A stretch of DNA of 37,177 bases from Helicobacteraceae bacterium (GCA_947498025.1 CANMJR010000029.1:1-37177), one strand, 5' to 3'; shown: positions 28,032-37,029, counted from the stretch's first letter. Numbers and translations are program-made. The notes: a model not told the origin generated them from the letters alone.

Positions 28032-28703
28032 TTGAATGTTTTGATTATAGAAGATGATGAATCCACAGCTAAACAACTCTTAAAACTTTTAAAAAGTGAA
28101 AGTTACTCTTGTGATGCTGCATGTGGATATTTTGAAGCAAAAGAGTATCTTGACAGAAATAGCTACTCAATAATACTGCTTGATTGGAATTTGGGGGATG
28201 GAGATGGGCTCTCTCTTTTAAAAGAGATTCGAGACAATGGTTTTATAACCACACCCATACTTATGCTTTCTGCTAATTCTGAGATTGATGATAGGGTTAA
28301 AGTTCTTGATTCCGGTGCTGAAGACTATTTGTGTAAACCCTACTCCAACATTGAATTACTGGCAAGAATGAGAGTTTTGCTGAGAAAAGGTTCAAAAGAA
28401 AAATCTTCTGTAATTAGTGTCGGCGATATAGTGCTAAATATTTCAACGCATGAAGTTTTTGTAAACGGTGTGCTTGTTGATCTGACAACGGCGGAGTTTG
28501 ATTTGCTGGAGCTATTTATGAGAAATCAAAATATAGTTCTAACTAAGTATCAATTGAGCGAACATCTAAATAAAGATAACTACTCAATAAAGCATAGTAA
28601 TATAGTAGAAGTGCATATAAAAAATATAAGAAAAAAGTTAAATAGAAAAGATTTTATACAAAATGTTAGAGGTGTAGGATACAAAATTCATAAATCTTCA
28701 TAG
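28032..28703 (+). CDS. OmpR/PhoB-family response regulator
   Basis: A 223-residue regulator. The receiver domain (1-~118) has the acidic pair at 8-9, phospho-acceptor Asp51 (LLDWNLGDGDG) and the Lys of YLCKPY. The C-terminal winged-helix DNA-binding domain is at about 128-222 (TTAEFDLLELFMRN, then IRKKLNRKDFIQNVRGVGYKI). The start is a TTG with AGAGGG seven bases ahead. No kinase is next to it; the nearest is at 33622. The gap to the cytochrome gene is 57 bases with no terminator, so it may control or share a transcript with it. The target is not known. Confidence 0.9.
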   Translation: MNVLIIEDDESTAKQLLKLLKSESYSCDAACGYFEAKEYLDRNSYSIILLDWNLGDGDGLSLLKEIRDNGFITTPILMLSANSEIDDRVKVLDSGAEDYLCKPYSNIELLARMRVLLRKGSKEKSSVISVGDIVLNISTHEVFVNGVLVDLTTAEFDLLELFMRNQNIVLTKYQLSEHLNKDNYSIKHSNIVEVHIKNIRKKLNRKDFIQNVRGVGYKIHKSS

Positions 28704-28760
28704 TATCTTCATTTATATATAATAATATTTTGTTAAATTTAGTACAAAGGGAGAGATTTA

Positions 28761-31091
28761 ATGAAATCTTTATTTTTTTATATATCTGTTGCAGCACTTT
28801 TGTTGAGCGGATGCAATAGCAGCACGGGGAGTTCGTCTACTGTTGTAGCAACGGGGTCAACCGGGGATGTGGGGTTGTTCTTGGATGCACCTGTAGTGGG
28901 GCTGGAATATAGTTCAAAATCACATAGCGGGTTTACAAATTCTAGCGGTTATTTTAATTACAATTCAGGTGAAGAGGTAACCTTTAAAGCAGGGAAAGTA
29001 ACATTAGGTAAAATAAAAGTAACTCCGGCAAATAGTACCGTGACACCTATTAGTATAGTTCCAAATGGTACTATTGATGATACAAGAGTAGTTGAAATTT
29101 TAAGAGTACTCCAAACGCTAGATAGTGATAATAATTCTGCAAATGAGATTGTAATCCCAGCTGTATTAAATAGTACGACTGCTATTGATTTATCAGAAAA
29201 TCACACTAAATTGAATGATTCTCAGTTGGCATCTCTGATTGGAGTAAATAGAACTGCTTTAATCACTGAAACTCAGGCAAAAACTCATTTTAGTGATTCA
29301 TTAAGTAATAAAAGCCAATATGAAACACAATTAGAAAATGACATAAATTATCATGCAAATTATGGTTCAGATTCTGACAATGACAGCTCTGATAATGACG
29401 ATGACAGCTCTGATAATGACGATGACAGCTCTGATAATGACGATGAAGGCTCTACGACCGACGGAACAACCACGACACCTTCGACGGGCGGAACAACAAC
29501 GGGCAGTACTACAGCTACACCGACAACAGGCGGGACATACACACTTCTCGCATGGAATGATTTAGGAATGCACTGCTTTGACGGGAGTGATTTTTCTATC
29601 TTTTCAATACTTCCGCCCTACAACAATCTAAACGCACATCTCATTACCAAAGTAGGAACATCAAACAAACATGTAACCGCAAATGTAACACTCACTTATG
29701 AGTCATTAACTTATAACGGGCATACAAATACACAAAGCAGTACAAAAACGAATTTTTGGAGTTACTTAACTTCTCTTTTTCCAGGTGTATCAAGTGTAAG
29801 CGATATAGGTTTAACAGGCAATGCTACTCCTTCAACAGTTCCGCATGCTATGGCATATAATGTGAGTGGCGGTAAGTGGGAAGCGGATGGAATCCCGATA
29901 GTGAATCGCGATGATAATAACGCAATAAATTACTATCCAATGGTAAGAGTAGTAGCAAAAAACACAGCCGGAACAACTTTGGCAACGGCGGATGTTGTAC
30001 TTCCTGTGAGTGATGAGATGGATTGTAAAAAGTGTCATGCAAGTACAGTAACCTCAACCGCAGCAAGACCGGTAGCCGGCTGGGAAAACTCTGCGGATGC
30101 TTTGAAAGATTATAAACTTAATATTTTAAAACTTCATGATGAGAAGCACCCTATAAATACAGCCGATTTGAGTGCAGTAAAAGCGAAGGGATATGCAAAC
30201 TATCAGGCAAGTTTATATGCAACAGCAAAAGCAGGCACACCGATTTTATGTGCATCATGCCACAGCTCAAATGCATTAGCCACAACCAATATCGGAAATG
30301 CTAAACCGCTTACAACATCACTGCATGCAAAACATGCAAGCGTTATTGACCCTAGTAATGGCTTAACTCTTAATAATTCTACAAACAGAGATGCATGTTA
30401 TAGCTGTCACCCGGGAGCTGCTACGGAGTGTTTGCGAGGTGCCATGGGGAGCGCAAAAAATGCAGACGGTACGCAAATGATGCAGTGTCAAAGTTGCCAT
30501 GGGAGTATGAATGATGTTGGAAATGCGAATCGTACTGGATGGATGGACGAGCCAAATTGTCAGGTTTGTCATCAAAACGGACAAAGATATTCCAATGCAA
30601 TAGTCGGCGGAAGTATGAGAAGCGCACTTGATACAAGATTTGCAACCAACCCAAATACCCCTTCGGCCGGAGTAAGTCTATACAAACTCAGCACAGGACA
30701 TGGAGATTTGCAATGTTCATCATGCCACGGTTCCACACATGCTATATTTCCAAGCACTCATGCTGAAGATAACGTAATAAGCAATCAGATTCAAGGTCAT
30801 AGCGGTACAATTGCAGAGTGTACGGCATGTCATACAACTGTGCCATCAACAACAACCGGCGGTCCACACGGCATGCATAGTGTTGGGCAAGGCTGGGTAA
30901 GCTCGCATCAAAATGTTGCAGAGCGTAATGCTGCGCAATGTACTTCATGCCATGGAGCTGATTACAGAGGTTCTGATTTATCTAAAACATTCAGTGCAAG
31001 AACACTGAGCGTAGAAGGTAGAACTAAAACATTTGCTAAAGGTGCTAAAGTTGGCTGTTATGATTGTCATAACGGTCCAAGCGGCGATTAG
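28761..31091 (+). CDS. Nine-heme c-type cytochrome lipoprotein
   Basis: A 776-residue exported lipoprotein. The signal ends LLLSGC with lipid-bearing Cys18. Residues about 35-150 are a beta-rich module of the type found in surface proteins. Residues 203-230 are an Asp/Ser/Asn repeat and 231-258 a Thr/Gly/Ser linker. From 260 comes a domain starting LLAWNDLGMHCFDGSDF. Nine CxxCH heme sites follow, beginning at 422, 497, 546, 576, 600, 652, 687, 727 and 766, with extra His for second ligands. It should carry electrons outside the inner membrane; placement on the outer membrane is inferred from the lipid anchor and the long flexible linker. GGGAG precedes the ATG. The closest named family is not recognised, and an electron acceptor cannot be told. 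Confidence 0.88.
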   Translation: MKSLFFYISVAALLLSGCNSSTGSSSTVVATGSTGDVGLFLDAPVVGLEYSSKSHSGFTNSSGYFNYNSGEEVTFKAGKVTLGKIKVTPANSTVTPISIVPNGTIDDTRVVEILRVLQTLDSDNNSANEIVIPAVLNSTTAIDLSENHTKLNDSQLASLIGVNRTALITETQAKTHFSDSLSNKSQYETQLENDINYHANYGSDSDNDSSDNDDDSSDNDDDSSDNDDEGSTTDGTTTTPSTGGTTTGSTTATPTTGGTYTLLAWNDLGMHCFDGSDFSIFSILPPYNNLNAHLITKVGTSNKHVTANVTLTYESLTYNGHTNTQSSTKTNFWSYLTSLFPGVSSVSDIGLTGNATPSTVPHAMAYNVSGGKWEADGIPIVNRDDNNAINYYPMVRVVAKNTAGTTLATADVVLPVSDEMDCKKCHASTVTSTAARPVAGWENSADALKDYKLNILKLHDEKHPINTADLSAVKAKGYANYQASLYATAKAGTPILCASCHSSNALATTNIGNAKPLTTSLHAKHASVIDPSNGLTLNNSTNRDACYSCHPGAATECLRGAMGSAKNADGTQMMQCQSCHGSMNDVGNANRTGWMDEPNCQVCHQNGQRYSNAIVGGSMRSALDTRFATNPNTPSAGVSLYKLSTGHGDLQCSSCHGSTHAIFPSTHAEDNVISNQIQGHSGTIAECTACHTTVPSTTTGGPHGMHSVGQGWVSSHQNVAERNAAQCTSCHGADYRGSDLSKTFSARTLSVEGRTKTFAKGAKVGCYDCHNGPSGD
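29382..29444 (+). repeat. Three perfect 21-bp tandem repeats in the cytochrome gene
   Basis: The unit GACAGCTCTGATAATGACGA-T (DSSDNDD) occurs three times exactly, with partial units on each side. It codes for an acidic, flexible linker between the N-terminal module and the heme part. Exact copies suggest recent gain or loss of units; the frame is kept. Confidence 0.9.
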
Positions 31092-31138
31092 TTTTAAATA
31101 GAAGATATGTTATTTTATGAAAAGTAGAGGGGTTGTTT

Positions 31139-32164
31139 TTGTTTAAAATTATTACAGTTTTAGCGTTAGTGCTATCTTTATATGCGGAAGAGGAGTACCG
31201 GCTGGGTGAAGGGGTGCAAGTTGCATCTCTCCCGTTTTTTGTTGGCGGCTATTTTTCATCTGATTATAGAAATATGAACAACGAAAATAGATACAGACTT
31301 GATGACATAGCTGTTATTGGCTATGGAAGTTATGATAAATTCTCTTACATGGCTGAATTTGAATACAAAGCATTTTATGTAGAGACATATACAGGTGACA
31401 CAAAAAATATTACAAGAGATACAAAAATACATACAGAAAGAGTTTATCTGGATTATAAATTGGATGAAAACTATATGTTTAGAGTTGGCAAATATAGCAA
31501 TCCTATTGGTTTTTGGAATCTGTTGCCCGTCAATGTACTGCGAGATACAACATCTACCCCGGTGAGTGTGAATATTCTTTTTCCAAAGTTTACAACGGGA
31601 GCGAGTGCTTCGTACTCATCCTATGATGAAGGTGAATTAAAAATAGATTTAATGATTCAAAATAATAATGATTTAGACCATGATTATAATAATTATATAG
31701 TTGACAAACATTATGGTTTCAACCTCTCCTATGAACAGGGCGACTACACTCTAAAAGCCAATGGGGGTTACTTTCGTAATGTTATGTCCTATGACCCTTC
31801 TGAAGCCGATGAGCCATATGAGTCTTTAACAAATCCCGAAGAACTCTATTATTTTCTTCTCTCAGGTAAATATGACACGCAAAAATATCAATTCTTAAGC
31901 GAGATTGGTACGCAAAGAAAAGAGAGTGAAATTACTACAAATTATGCGGGATATATACAGGGTTTGTATCACTTTACTGAGCAGCATGCGGGGATTTTGA
32001 GAGTTGAGTCCTATGATGACAAGCTTAACAATAAAAGTGATGCTATCGCGATAGTCGGTCACACCTACAGACCGATATATCCGGTAGCAATAAAGTCTGA
32101 ATATCAGTTTCATTCTTTGCATGCAGAGAATCAATTTTTATTCTCATTGTCGGTGATGTTCTAA
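31139..32164 (+). CDS. Outer-membrane beta-barrel (porin-like) protein
   Basis: About 341 residues with a signal peptide (FKIITVLALVLSLYA, then EEEYRLG). The mature part alternates polar and hydrophobic residues with many aromatic and acidic residues, and ends in Phe (FLFSLSVMF), as outer-membrane barrels do. No closer family is recognised. The TTG at 31139 has AGAGGGG six bases ahead and is preferred over the TTG at 31133. It follows the nine-heme cytochrome by 47 bases and overlaps the next gene by one base (TAATG). A pore for the binding-protein-like partner, or a barrel partner for the cytochrome, are both possible. Confidence 0.75.
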   Translation: MFKIITVLALVLSLYAEEEYRLGEGVQVASLPFFVGGYFSSDYRNMNNENRYRLDDIAVIGYGSYDKFSYMAEFEYKAFYVETYTGDTKNITRDTKIHTERVYLDYKLDENYMFRVGKYSNPIGFWNLLPVNVLRDTTSTPVSVNILFPKFTTGASASYSSYDEGELKIDLMIQNNNDLDHDYNNYIVDKHYGFNLSYEQGDYTLKANGGYFRNVMSYDPSEADEPYESLTNPEELYYFLLSGKYDTQKYQFLSEIGTQRKESEITTNYAGYIQGLYHFTEQHAGILRVESYDDKLNNKSDAIAIVGHTYRPIYPVAIKSEYQFHSLHAENQFLFSLSVMF

Positions 32165-32577
32165 TGAAAAAGATTGCAATATCTTCGGTCATGCTAATAC
32201 TTGTGCCACTTTTATCTCTTGGAGATGAGTATGTCGTTATTTCAAATAAAAATATAAAAGAACTTTCACAGAGTGAAATAAAAGCAATATTTTTGAAAAA
32301 GTTAACGTTGATTGATGCTATTGCAGTGGTTCCCGTAAATCTGGAAGCCGGAGATTCATTAAGAGTGAAGTTCGAAGAGAAACTTTTGGACATGAGTTTC
32401 GAGAGACTGAAATCCTACTGGACAAAAGAGCACTATTTAGGACACAGACCCCCGGTAAATATGAAATCAGAAGAGAGTATAAAGGCTTTTGTTAAAAAAG
32501 TGGATGGTGCCATTGGATATATAAATGCAAATAGCGTCGATGATGGTGTAAAAGTTTTATATAAATGGAGCGATTGA
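32164..32577 (+). CDS. Small periplasmic phosphate-binding-protein-like (PstS-like) domain protein
   Basis: A 137-residue protein with a signal peptide (about 1-19, ending SLG). The mature part matches the PBP-like domain related to PstS: YVVISNKNIKELSQSEIKAIFL at 24-45 in outline, a central VVPVNLE, SYWTKEHYLGHRPP, and the closing GAIGYINANS. It is about half the size of a full PstS and has no ABC transporter genes nearby, so transport is unlikely. Small proteins of this type often lie next to barrels and sensor kinases, which fits here: it overlaps the barrel gene by one base and the HD-GYP gene by one base. A ligand-presenting role for the kinase is an inference. Confidence 0.78.
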   Translation: MKKIAISSVMLILVPLLSLGDEYVVISNKNIKELSQSEIKAIFLKKLTLIDAIAVVPVNLEAGDSLRVKFEEKLLDMSFERLKSYWTKEHYLGHRPPVNMKSEESIKAFVKKVDGAIGYINANSVDDGVKVLYKWSD

Positions 32578-33632
32578 TGGCGACGGTACTATTATGCGAT
32601 GATGAGTTGATGAATAGAAAAGTTGCTTCAAAAATATTGGAAAAAGAGGGCTTTAGCGTTATTGAAGTACAAAACGGCAAAGAAGCTATTGAAGTTTTAA
32701 CGCATAAAAAAATTGATTTGATATTGATGGATTTGATGATGCCCGTCATGGACGGGTACGAAGCTACAAAAATTATCAAAAATGATGATGAATTTTCAAC
32801 GATTCCACTTATAATTATTTCTGCCCTTTCAGACAAAGAAGCTATTACAAAGGGGTTAGAACTCGGTGCCGACGAATATTTAACGAAGCCTTTTGATATT
32901 GTAGAGTTTAGACTTCGAGTAAAAAATGCGATAAAAATCGGCATCTATCAAAACATGCTAAAAGAGCATAAATCACTTTTGGAATTCCAGGTAAAAGAGA
33001 AGACAAAAGAGCTGCAAAATGCACTGATTGAAGTTCAAAAAAGTGAAAAAGATATTATTTCAATATTAAGTAAAACAGCCGAATATCGAGACAATGAGAC
33101 ATCAGCGCATACCCTGCGGGTCGGAGAGATGGCGGCGCTTATTGCCAAAAAATTTGGCTGGTGCGAAGAGGATGTAGAGCTCATCCGTCTTGCAGCTCCC
33201 ATGCATGACATCGGTAAGGTCGGCATTGAAGATAGTGTGCTTTTAAAACCCGGCAAGCTTGATGAGGAAGAGTTTGCAATTATGAAAACTCACTCTGCCA
33301 TAGGATACTCTATCCTTTCTCAAAAAGAGACACCACTTTTAAAGCTGGCAGCAGAAATTGCACACTCTCACCATGAGAAATACAATGGTCAAGGGTATCC
33401 AAGAGGGCTGAGCGGTGATGAAATACCGCTTTGTGGAGCAATTGTGGCTGTTGTCGATGTTTTTGACGCACTTCTGAGTGAGAGACCTTATAAAAAAGCT
33501 TTTACACTTGAAAAAGCATTGGAGATTATAAAAAATGATTCAGGCACACATTTTCATCCTAAGGTTGTTTCGTTCTTTTTTGAGAGTTTAGACGAAACTT
33601 TAGAGATAAGAAAAAGCTTAAATGATGTTTGA
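32577..33632 (+). CDS. Response regulator with HD-GYP c-di-GMP phosphodiesterase domain (RpfG-like)
   Basis: A 351-residue two-domain protein. The receiver domain has the acidic pair at 8-9, phospho-acceptor Asp52 (LMDLMMPVMDG) and Lys104 (YLTKPF). A coiled coil (about 125-160) links it to the HD-GYP domain: HTLRVGEMA, the HD pair 210-211 in MHDIGKVG, and HHEKYNGQGYP at 265-275. All key residues of an active c-di-GMP hydrolase are present. The ATG at 32577 was chosen because GGAG lies six bases ahead and the stop of the previous gene overlaps it (TGATG); an ATG at 32565 would add four residues. The histidine kinase gene begins before this one ends (11-base overlap), so it is the natural partner. 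Confidence 0.9.
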   Translation: MATVLLCDDELMNRKVASKILEKEGFSVIEVQNGKEAIEVLTHKKIDLILMDLMMPVMDGYEATKIIKNDDEFSTIPLIIISALSDKEAITKGLELGADEYLTKPFDIVEFRLRVKNAIKIGIYQNMLKEHKSLLEFQVKEKTKELQNALIEVQKSEKDIISILSKTAEYRDNETSAHTLRVGEMAALIAKKFGWCEEDVELIRLAAPMHDIGKVGIEDSVLLKPGKLDEEEFAIMKTHSAIGYSILSQKETPLLKLAAEIAHSHHEKYNGQGYPRGLSGDEIPLCGAIVAVVDVFDALLSERPYKKAFTLEKALEIIKNDSGTHFHPKVVSFFFESLDETLEIRKSLNDV

Positions 33633-35691
33633 TTATTTTCAAAAATCTTTACGAAAGAAACTTCTCGCAACATTTATAGCCATCGGTTTTTTGCCATTTC
33701 TTACTCTTTTGGTTTACACACTTTTCTTGAGTGAAACTAAGATGGTGAGAAAAATTGTAGTTGAGCAGTTTGATAGAACTGAAGCGGTCATAAAACTGAT
33801 AGATAACCATTTGGCATCCCTAGAAAAAGAGGTAAATTTTTTAAGCTCACTCGATATGATGGATGATTTTTTGGCAGAAGATCTTGATAAAAGAATTTCA
33901 AGACTTTTGATACAAAAATCAAATGATATTAATCTGAATTTAACGCTTATGGCGGTAAACATGGAGGCGAATATAATTGCCTCTTCAGTTAAGAGTGACA
34001 TGTTGAGTAAATTTGATTTAAGCAAACTAACACACAAACATGGCGAATACATAGAGGATAAAAAATTATATATCTATTCAAATGTTACAGCTTCCTTTGA
34101 TGAGAATAAGCAGCTTGGTTTTTTAGTTTTGGAGTATGATTTAGATAATCTGGATATGTATCTTACGCATAAAAATAGTATTCACTCCTATATTGTAAAT
34201 CGTGGGAATGGTTTTACAATAGGTGAAAATTTGACTTTAAACCTTAATTTCAGCAAGGATGAAAACAGCGCAATAACCTCTGAACATGTTATAGTTTATA
34301 AAAAATTATCTTCTATTATGAGTGATTGGAGCATAGTTTATGCGGTTGACAAGAGTGTTGCGTTAGCATTCTTATATGACTTTATTCGTTTCATGCTTTC
34401 TATATCGGTTGTTATCTTTGTGTTGATTATATTTGTTTCTGTCAAATATTCTAGGGGTATTGTCAAGCCCATAGAGGAGCTGACGGCAATAACAGATGAG
34501 ATAACAAACACACATAACTATTCGATGGAGTTACATGTTGATTCTAAAGATGAGATTGCAATACTAACACACTCCTTTAACACAATGATAAAAACTACAT
34601 CATCCGCACTTGAAAAACTTGAAGAGGAGAATAAGTTAAGATTAAAGAGGTTTATTCAACTTATAGAGATTTTTAACACAATTATTCAGACAAAAAATGA
34701 AGATGAGTGTATCGAAACTTCAATGGAGCAGATAAAAATACTAACAAACAAAAGTGATTTACATTTTAATAAAGAAAAATTTCATCACCCCAAGGGCATT
34801 TCCTCATTCACAGCACATGCAGATGAAGAGTATATCGCTCTTTTTGTTACAGATTTTGAAAAAAATGAAAAGCTCTATTTCGGTTCAATAGAGTTGGGAC
34901 TGGATAACTTTGAAGATAAAAATGAGAAAGATTTTTATAACTCAATTGCTTCGATGATTACCCTGCAACTTGATAGAATTAGGCTAATAGATAGAACAAT
35001 GTCGGCATCACGTGCTAAATCTGCATTCATATCAAATATGTCGCATGAACTTAGAACCCCGTTAAACGCAATTATCGGCTTCACACAGTACATGATAGCC
35101 TATGAAGAGCTAAATGAAGACCAACTAGATACGATGGGTAATATAGAATCATCCGCACACTATTTGCTTGGCATGATAAATGAGATTTTAGATATTGCAA
35201 AAATAGAAGCTGGAAAGATGGAAGCACATATTGAGGATGTAAATATTTTAGAGTTAGTTCAAAGTTCACATTCTATGCTTCAACCGCTGGCAAAAGATAA
35301 AGATATAAGCTTTGATTTTGTTGTAGAAAATTTTGAAAATAGGTATTATAAAACAGACCCTAAAATGTTCAAGCAAATTGTTATAAATCTTATCTCCAAT
35401 GCAATAAAATTTACACAAGAGGGATTTGTGACATTAGAGCTCTATAACAACGCTAACACAATCTTTGTTAGTGTGAAAGATAGCGGAATCGGTATTTCTA
35501 AAGAAGATATGAAACAGCTTTTTAATGACTTTACTCAGGTTGAGAATGTGATGCAAAAACAGCACAAGGGAACGGGTTTGGGTCTTTCTCTTAGCAAAAA
35601 AATGGCTCATATTTTACATGGAGATGTTGAGCTGCAAAGCGAGGGAATAGGACATGGAACCACATCGGTTTTTTCAATTAAAATAGTATAA
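33622..35691 (+). CDS. Membrane sensor histidine kinase
   Basis: A 689-residue kinase. TM1 is about 14-36, then a periplasmic sensor region of about 215 residues (37-255) with a Cache-like look, TM2 about 257-276, HAMP about 276-330, a GAF-like stretch about 340-455, the HisKA domain with His475 (NMSHELRTPLNAI), and the ATPase with Asn593, DSGIG (620-624) and GTGLGLSLSK (650-659). There is no receiver domain, so the phosphoryl group should go to a separate regulator, most likely the HD-GYP protein encoded just upstream (11-base overlap). What it senses is unknown; the PstS-like protein of the same operon is a candidate partner outside the membrane. Confidence 0.9.
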   Translation: MMFDYFQKSLRKKLLATFIAIGFLPFLTLLVYTLFLSETKMVRKIVVEQFDRTEAVIKLIDNHLASLEKEVNFLSSLDMMDDFLAEDLDKRISRLLIQKSNDINLNLTLMAVNMEANIIASSVKSDMLSKFDLSKLTHKHGEYIEDKKLYIYSNVTASFDENKQLGFLVLEYDLDNLDMYLTHKNSIHSYIVNRGNGFTIGENLTLNLNFSKDENSAITSEHVIVYKKLSSIMSDWSIVYAVDKSVALAFLYDFIRFMLSISVVIFVLIIFVSVKYSRGIVKPIEELTAITDEITNTHNYSMELHVDSKDEIAILTHSFNTMIKTTSSALEKLEEENKLRLKRFIQLIEIFNTIIQTKNEDECIETSMEQIKILTNKSDLHFNKEKFHHPKGISSFTAHADEEYIALFVTDFEKNEKLYFGSIELGLDNFEDKNEKDFYNSIASMITLQLDRIRLIDRTMSASRAKSAFISNMSHELRTPLNAIIGFTQYMIAYEELNEDQLDTMGNIESSAHYLLGMINEILDIAKIEAGKMEAHIEDVNILELVQSSHSMLQPLAKDKDISFDFVVENFENRYYKTDPKMFKQIVINLISNAIKFTQEGFVTLELYNNANTIFVSVKDSGIGISKEDMKQLFNDFTQVENVMQKQHKGTGLGLSLSKKMAHILHGDVELQSEGIGHGTTSVFSIKIV

Positions 35692-35714
35692 TACGCCCAA
35701 AAAAAAGGTGAAAA

Positions 35715-36026
35715 ATGTCAAGTTTTAAAAATGTAAGTGTAGTGAAGAAAGCAAATATTTATTATGACGGAAAGGTTACAAGTCGCACTGTTGAGTTTAA
35801 TGATGGTTCCGTTAAAACATTAGGAATTATGCTTCCGGGTGATTATACTTTTGGTACAAATGAAGCGGAAATTATGGAAATTATGAGCGGTGATTTGGAT
35901 ATAAAACTTCCGAATGAAGAGTGGAAAACGCTAAATACACCGGAAACTTTTGAAGTTCCTGCCAATGCATCTTTTGATTTAAAGATAAGAAGTGTAACCG
36001 ATTACTGTTGTTCATACATCAAGTAA
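35715..36026 (+). CDS. ppnP: Pyrimidine/purine nucleoside phosphorylase PpnP
   Basis: A 103-residue small cupin protein of the YaiE/PpnP family, which splits several nucleosides with phosphate to base and ribose-1-phosphate. The family stretches are [13 protein letters not shown] (about 14-26), [19 protein letters not shown] and the cupin core [12 protein letters not shown], with PANASFDLK near the end. AAAAGG stands five bases ahead of the ATG. It follows the kinase gene by 23 bases without a terminator and may be read through from it, though a shared role is not evident. Confidence 0.88.
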   Translation: MSSFKNVSVVKKANIYYDGKVTSRTVEFNDGSVKTLGIMLPGDYTFGTNEAEIMEIMSGDLDIKLPNEEWKTLNTPETFEVPANASFDLKIRSVTDYCCSYIK

Positions 36027-36031
36027 TCATT

Positions 36032-36080
36032 AACTCTTTATGGTGTGTGTAAATTCTCACATGCCAAGAGTTGTTTTTTT
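36032..36080 (+). terminator. Intrinsic terminator of ppnP
   Basis: Stem AACTCTT (36032-36038) with AAGAGTT (36066-36072), a three-base bulge, then GGTGTGTG (36042-36049) with CACATGCC (36058-36065), followed by seven T (36074-36080). It ends the plus-strand run just ahead of the convergent thioredoxin gene. Confidence 0.8.
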
Positions 36081-36501
36081 AAATAAATTGCGAAACTAGC
36101 CCGCTTAATTTTGCCTCGTCTAAAGCTCCGGAGACTCTATGAACCTCTTTTGAATCTTTAAATATTACAAGTGTGGGAATACTTCTAATACCAAATCTTG
36201 AACCTAAAATTTGCTCATTTTCCGTATTTACTTTTGCAAAAAGCACTTTGAGCGGGAATTTTGCGGCACTCTTTTCAAAATTTGGAGCCATCATCTTGCA
36301 TGGTTCACACCAAGGCGCCCAAAAGTCGATAATTACCGGCAAGTCACTGTTTACTACAACTTCATCAAAAGTGCTGTTAGTAAGTTCTATAGGCTTAGTT
36401 TCGAGTAACGATTTTTTGCACTTCCCACAATTTGCCTTTGTGTAAGACTCTTTATGGGGAATGTTGTTAACGCTTAAGCAGTGAGGACAGATTACACGCA
36501 T
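36079..36501 (-). CDS. trxC: Thioredoxin 2-like protein with N-terminal zinc finger
   Basis: A 140-residue cytoplasmic thioredoxin. The N-terminal zinc site has Cys5/Cys8 (CPHC) and Cys25/Cys28 (CGKC), as in TrxC. The thioredoxin fold follows (about 35-140) with active site WCEPC (64-68) in FWAPWCEPCKMMAP and the cis-Pro of IRSIPTLVIF. The usual motif is WCGPC; the Glu in place of Gly may shift the redox potential. The start lies one base after the fliW stop with no ribosome site of its own, so it probably depends on coupling to fliW. Confidence 0.9.
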   Translation of the reverse strand: MRVICPHCLSVNNIPHKESYTKANCGKCKKSLLETKPIELTNSTFDEVVVNSDLPVIIDFWAPWCEPCKMMAPNFEKSAAKFPLKVLFAKVNTENEQILGSRFGIRSIPTLVIFKDSKEVHRVSGALDEAKLSGLVSQFI

Positions 36502-36502
36502 T

Positions 36503-36886
36503 TTATAATTTAAAAGACTTTATGCATTCCGTCATTCCAAAATCTGGATGTCTTTTAGGGTTAAGTACAGCCTGAGCTACTCTATTGTTATCGTTATTAA
36601 CAATGACAGGTGCGAGAAAGTTTATAGTTGAATTTTCAAGTGGGTGTTGAACAACAACTACATTATAAACACTGATATTAGAATCCGCATTAATTTCTAA
36701 TAGTACTTTTATATCAGACGGTACATCAAATGAATACTCCCTTAGAGCATAAGGATTAACTAGAGTAAAAGATATGACCTTATTATTAGCGTCTTGCATT
36801 GTTGAAAAAAGCTCATCAACCTTCTCTATCTCCACTTTTACAGTATCTTCAAAACCTAAAATTGTTCCTCTTACTTCATAACTCAT
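36503..36886 (-). CDS. fliW: Flagellar assembly factor FliW
   Basis: A 128-residue protein of the FliW family (start MSYEVRGTILGFEDTVKVEI, FTLVNPYALREYSFDVP in the middle, and NFLAPVIVNNDNNRVAQAVL near the end). FliW binds and blocks the RNA-binding regulator CsrA and also binds flagellin, so it couples flagellin translation to export. No csrA or flagellar gene is in the window. The ATG at 36886 has AAGGAGT four bases ahead, better than the upstream in-frame start at 36910. It is followed at once by the thioredoxin gene. Confidence 0.9.
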   Translation of the reverse strand: MSYEVRGTILGFEDTVKVEIEKVDELFSTMQDANNKVISFTLVNPYALREYSFDVPSDIKVLLEINADSNISVYNVVVVQHPLENSTINFLAPVIVNNDNNRVAQAVLNPKRHPDFGMTECIKSFKL

Positions 36887-36982
36887 CTTGACTCCTTTGC
36901 AGTATCGCAATTAGAAAGCACCCTCTTGAAATTTTAAATCTGAACACACAACAAAGCATGCAGAATTTTTAGTGCTTGGGAT

Positions 36983-37011
36983 ATTATAGCACTCATCAAT
37001 CCCAAAAGCAA
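36983..37011 (-). promoter_or_regulatory. fliW promoter
   Basis: On the minus strand TTGCTT (37006-37011) and TATAAT (36983-36988) stand 17 bases apart, a near-ideal housekeeping promoter about 97 bases ahead of the start codon. The insertion-sequence end begins 18 bases past the -35 box, so the promoter is intact. Confidence 0.65.
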
Positions 37012-37029
37012 ATATAGTATCATTATTTA

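Noticed and set aside
29360-30948. Several open frames on the minus strand and in other frames across the cytochrome gene
   Set aside because: They lie inside a gene with nine heme motifs, have no ribosome sites and show repeat-driven, low-complexity or unfamiliar protein.
32164-32577. Phosphate ABC transporter binding protein
   Set aside because: It is half the usual size and no pst permease or ATPase genes are near, so a true transporter part is unlikely.
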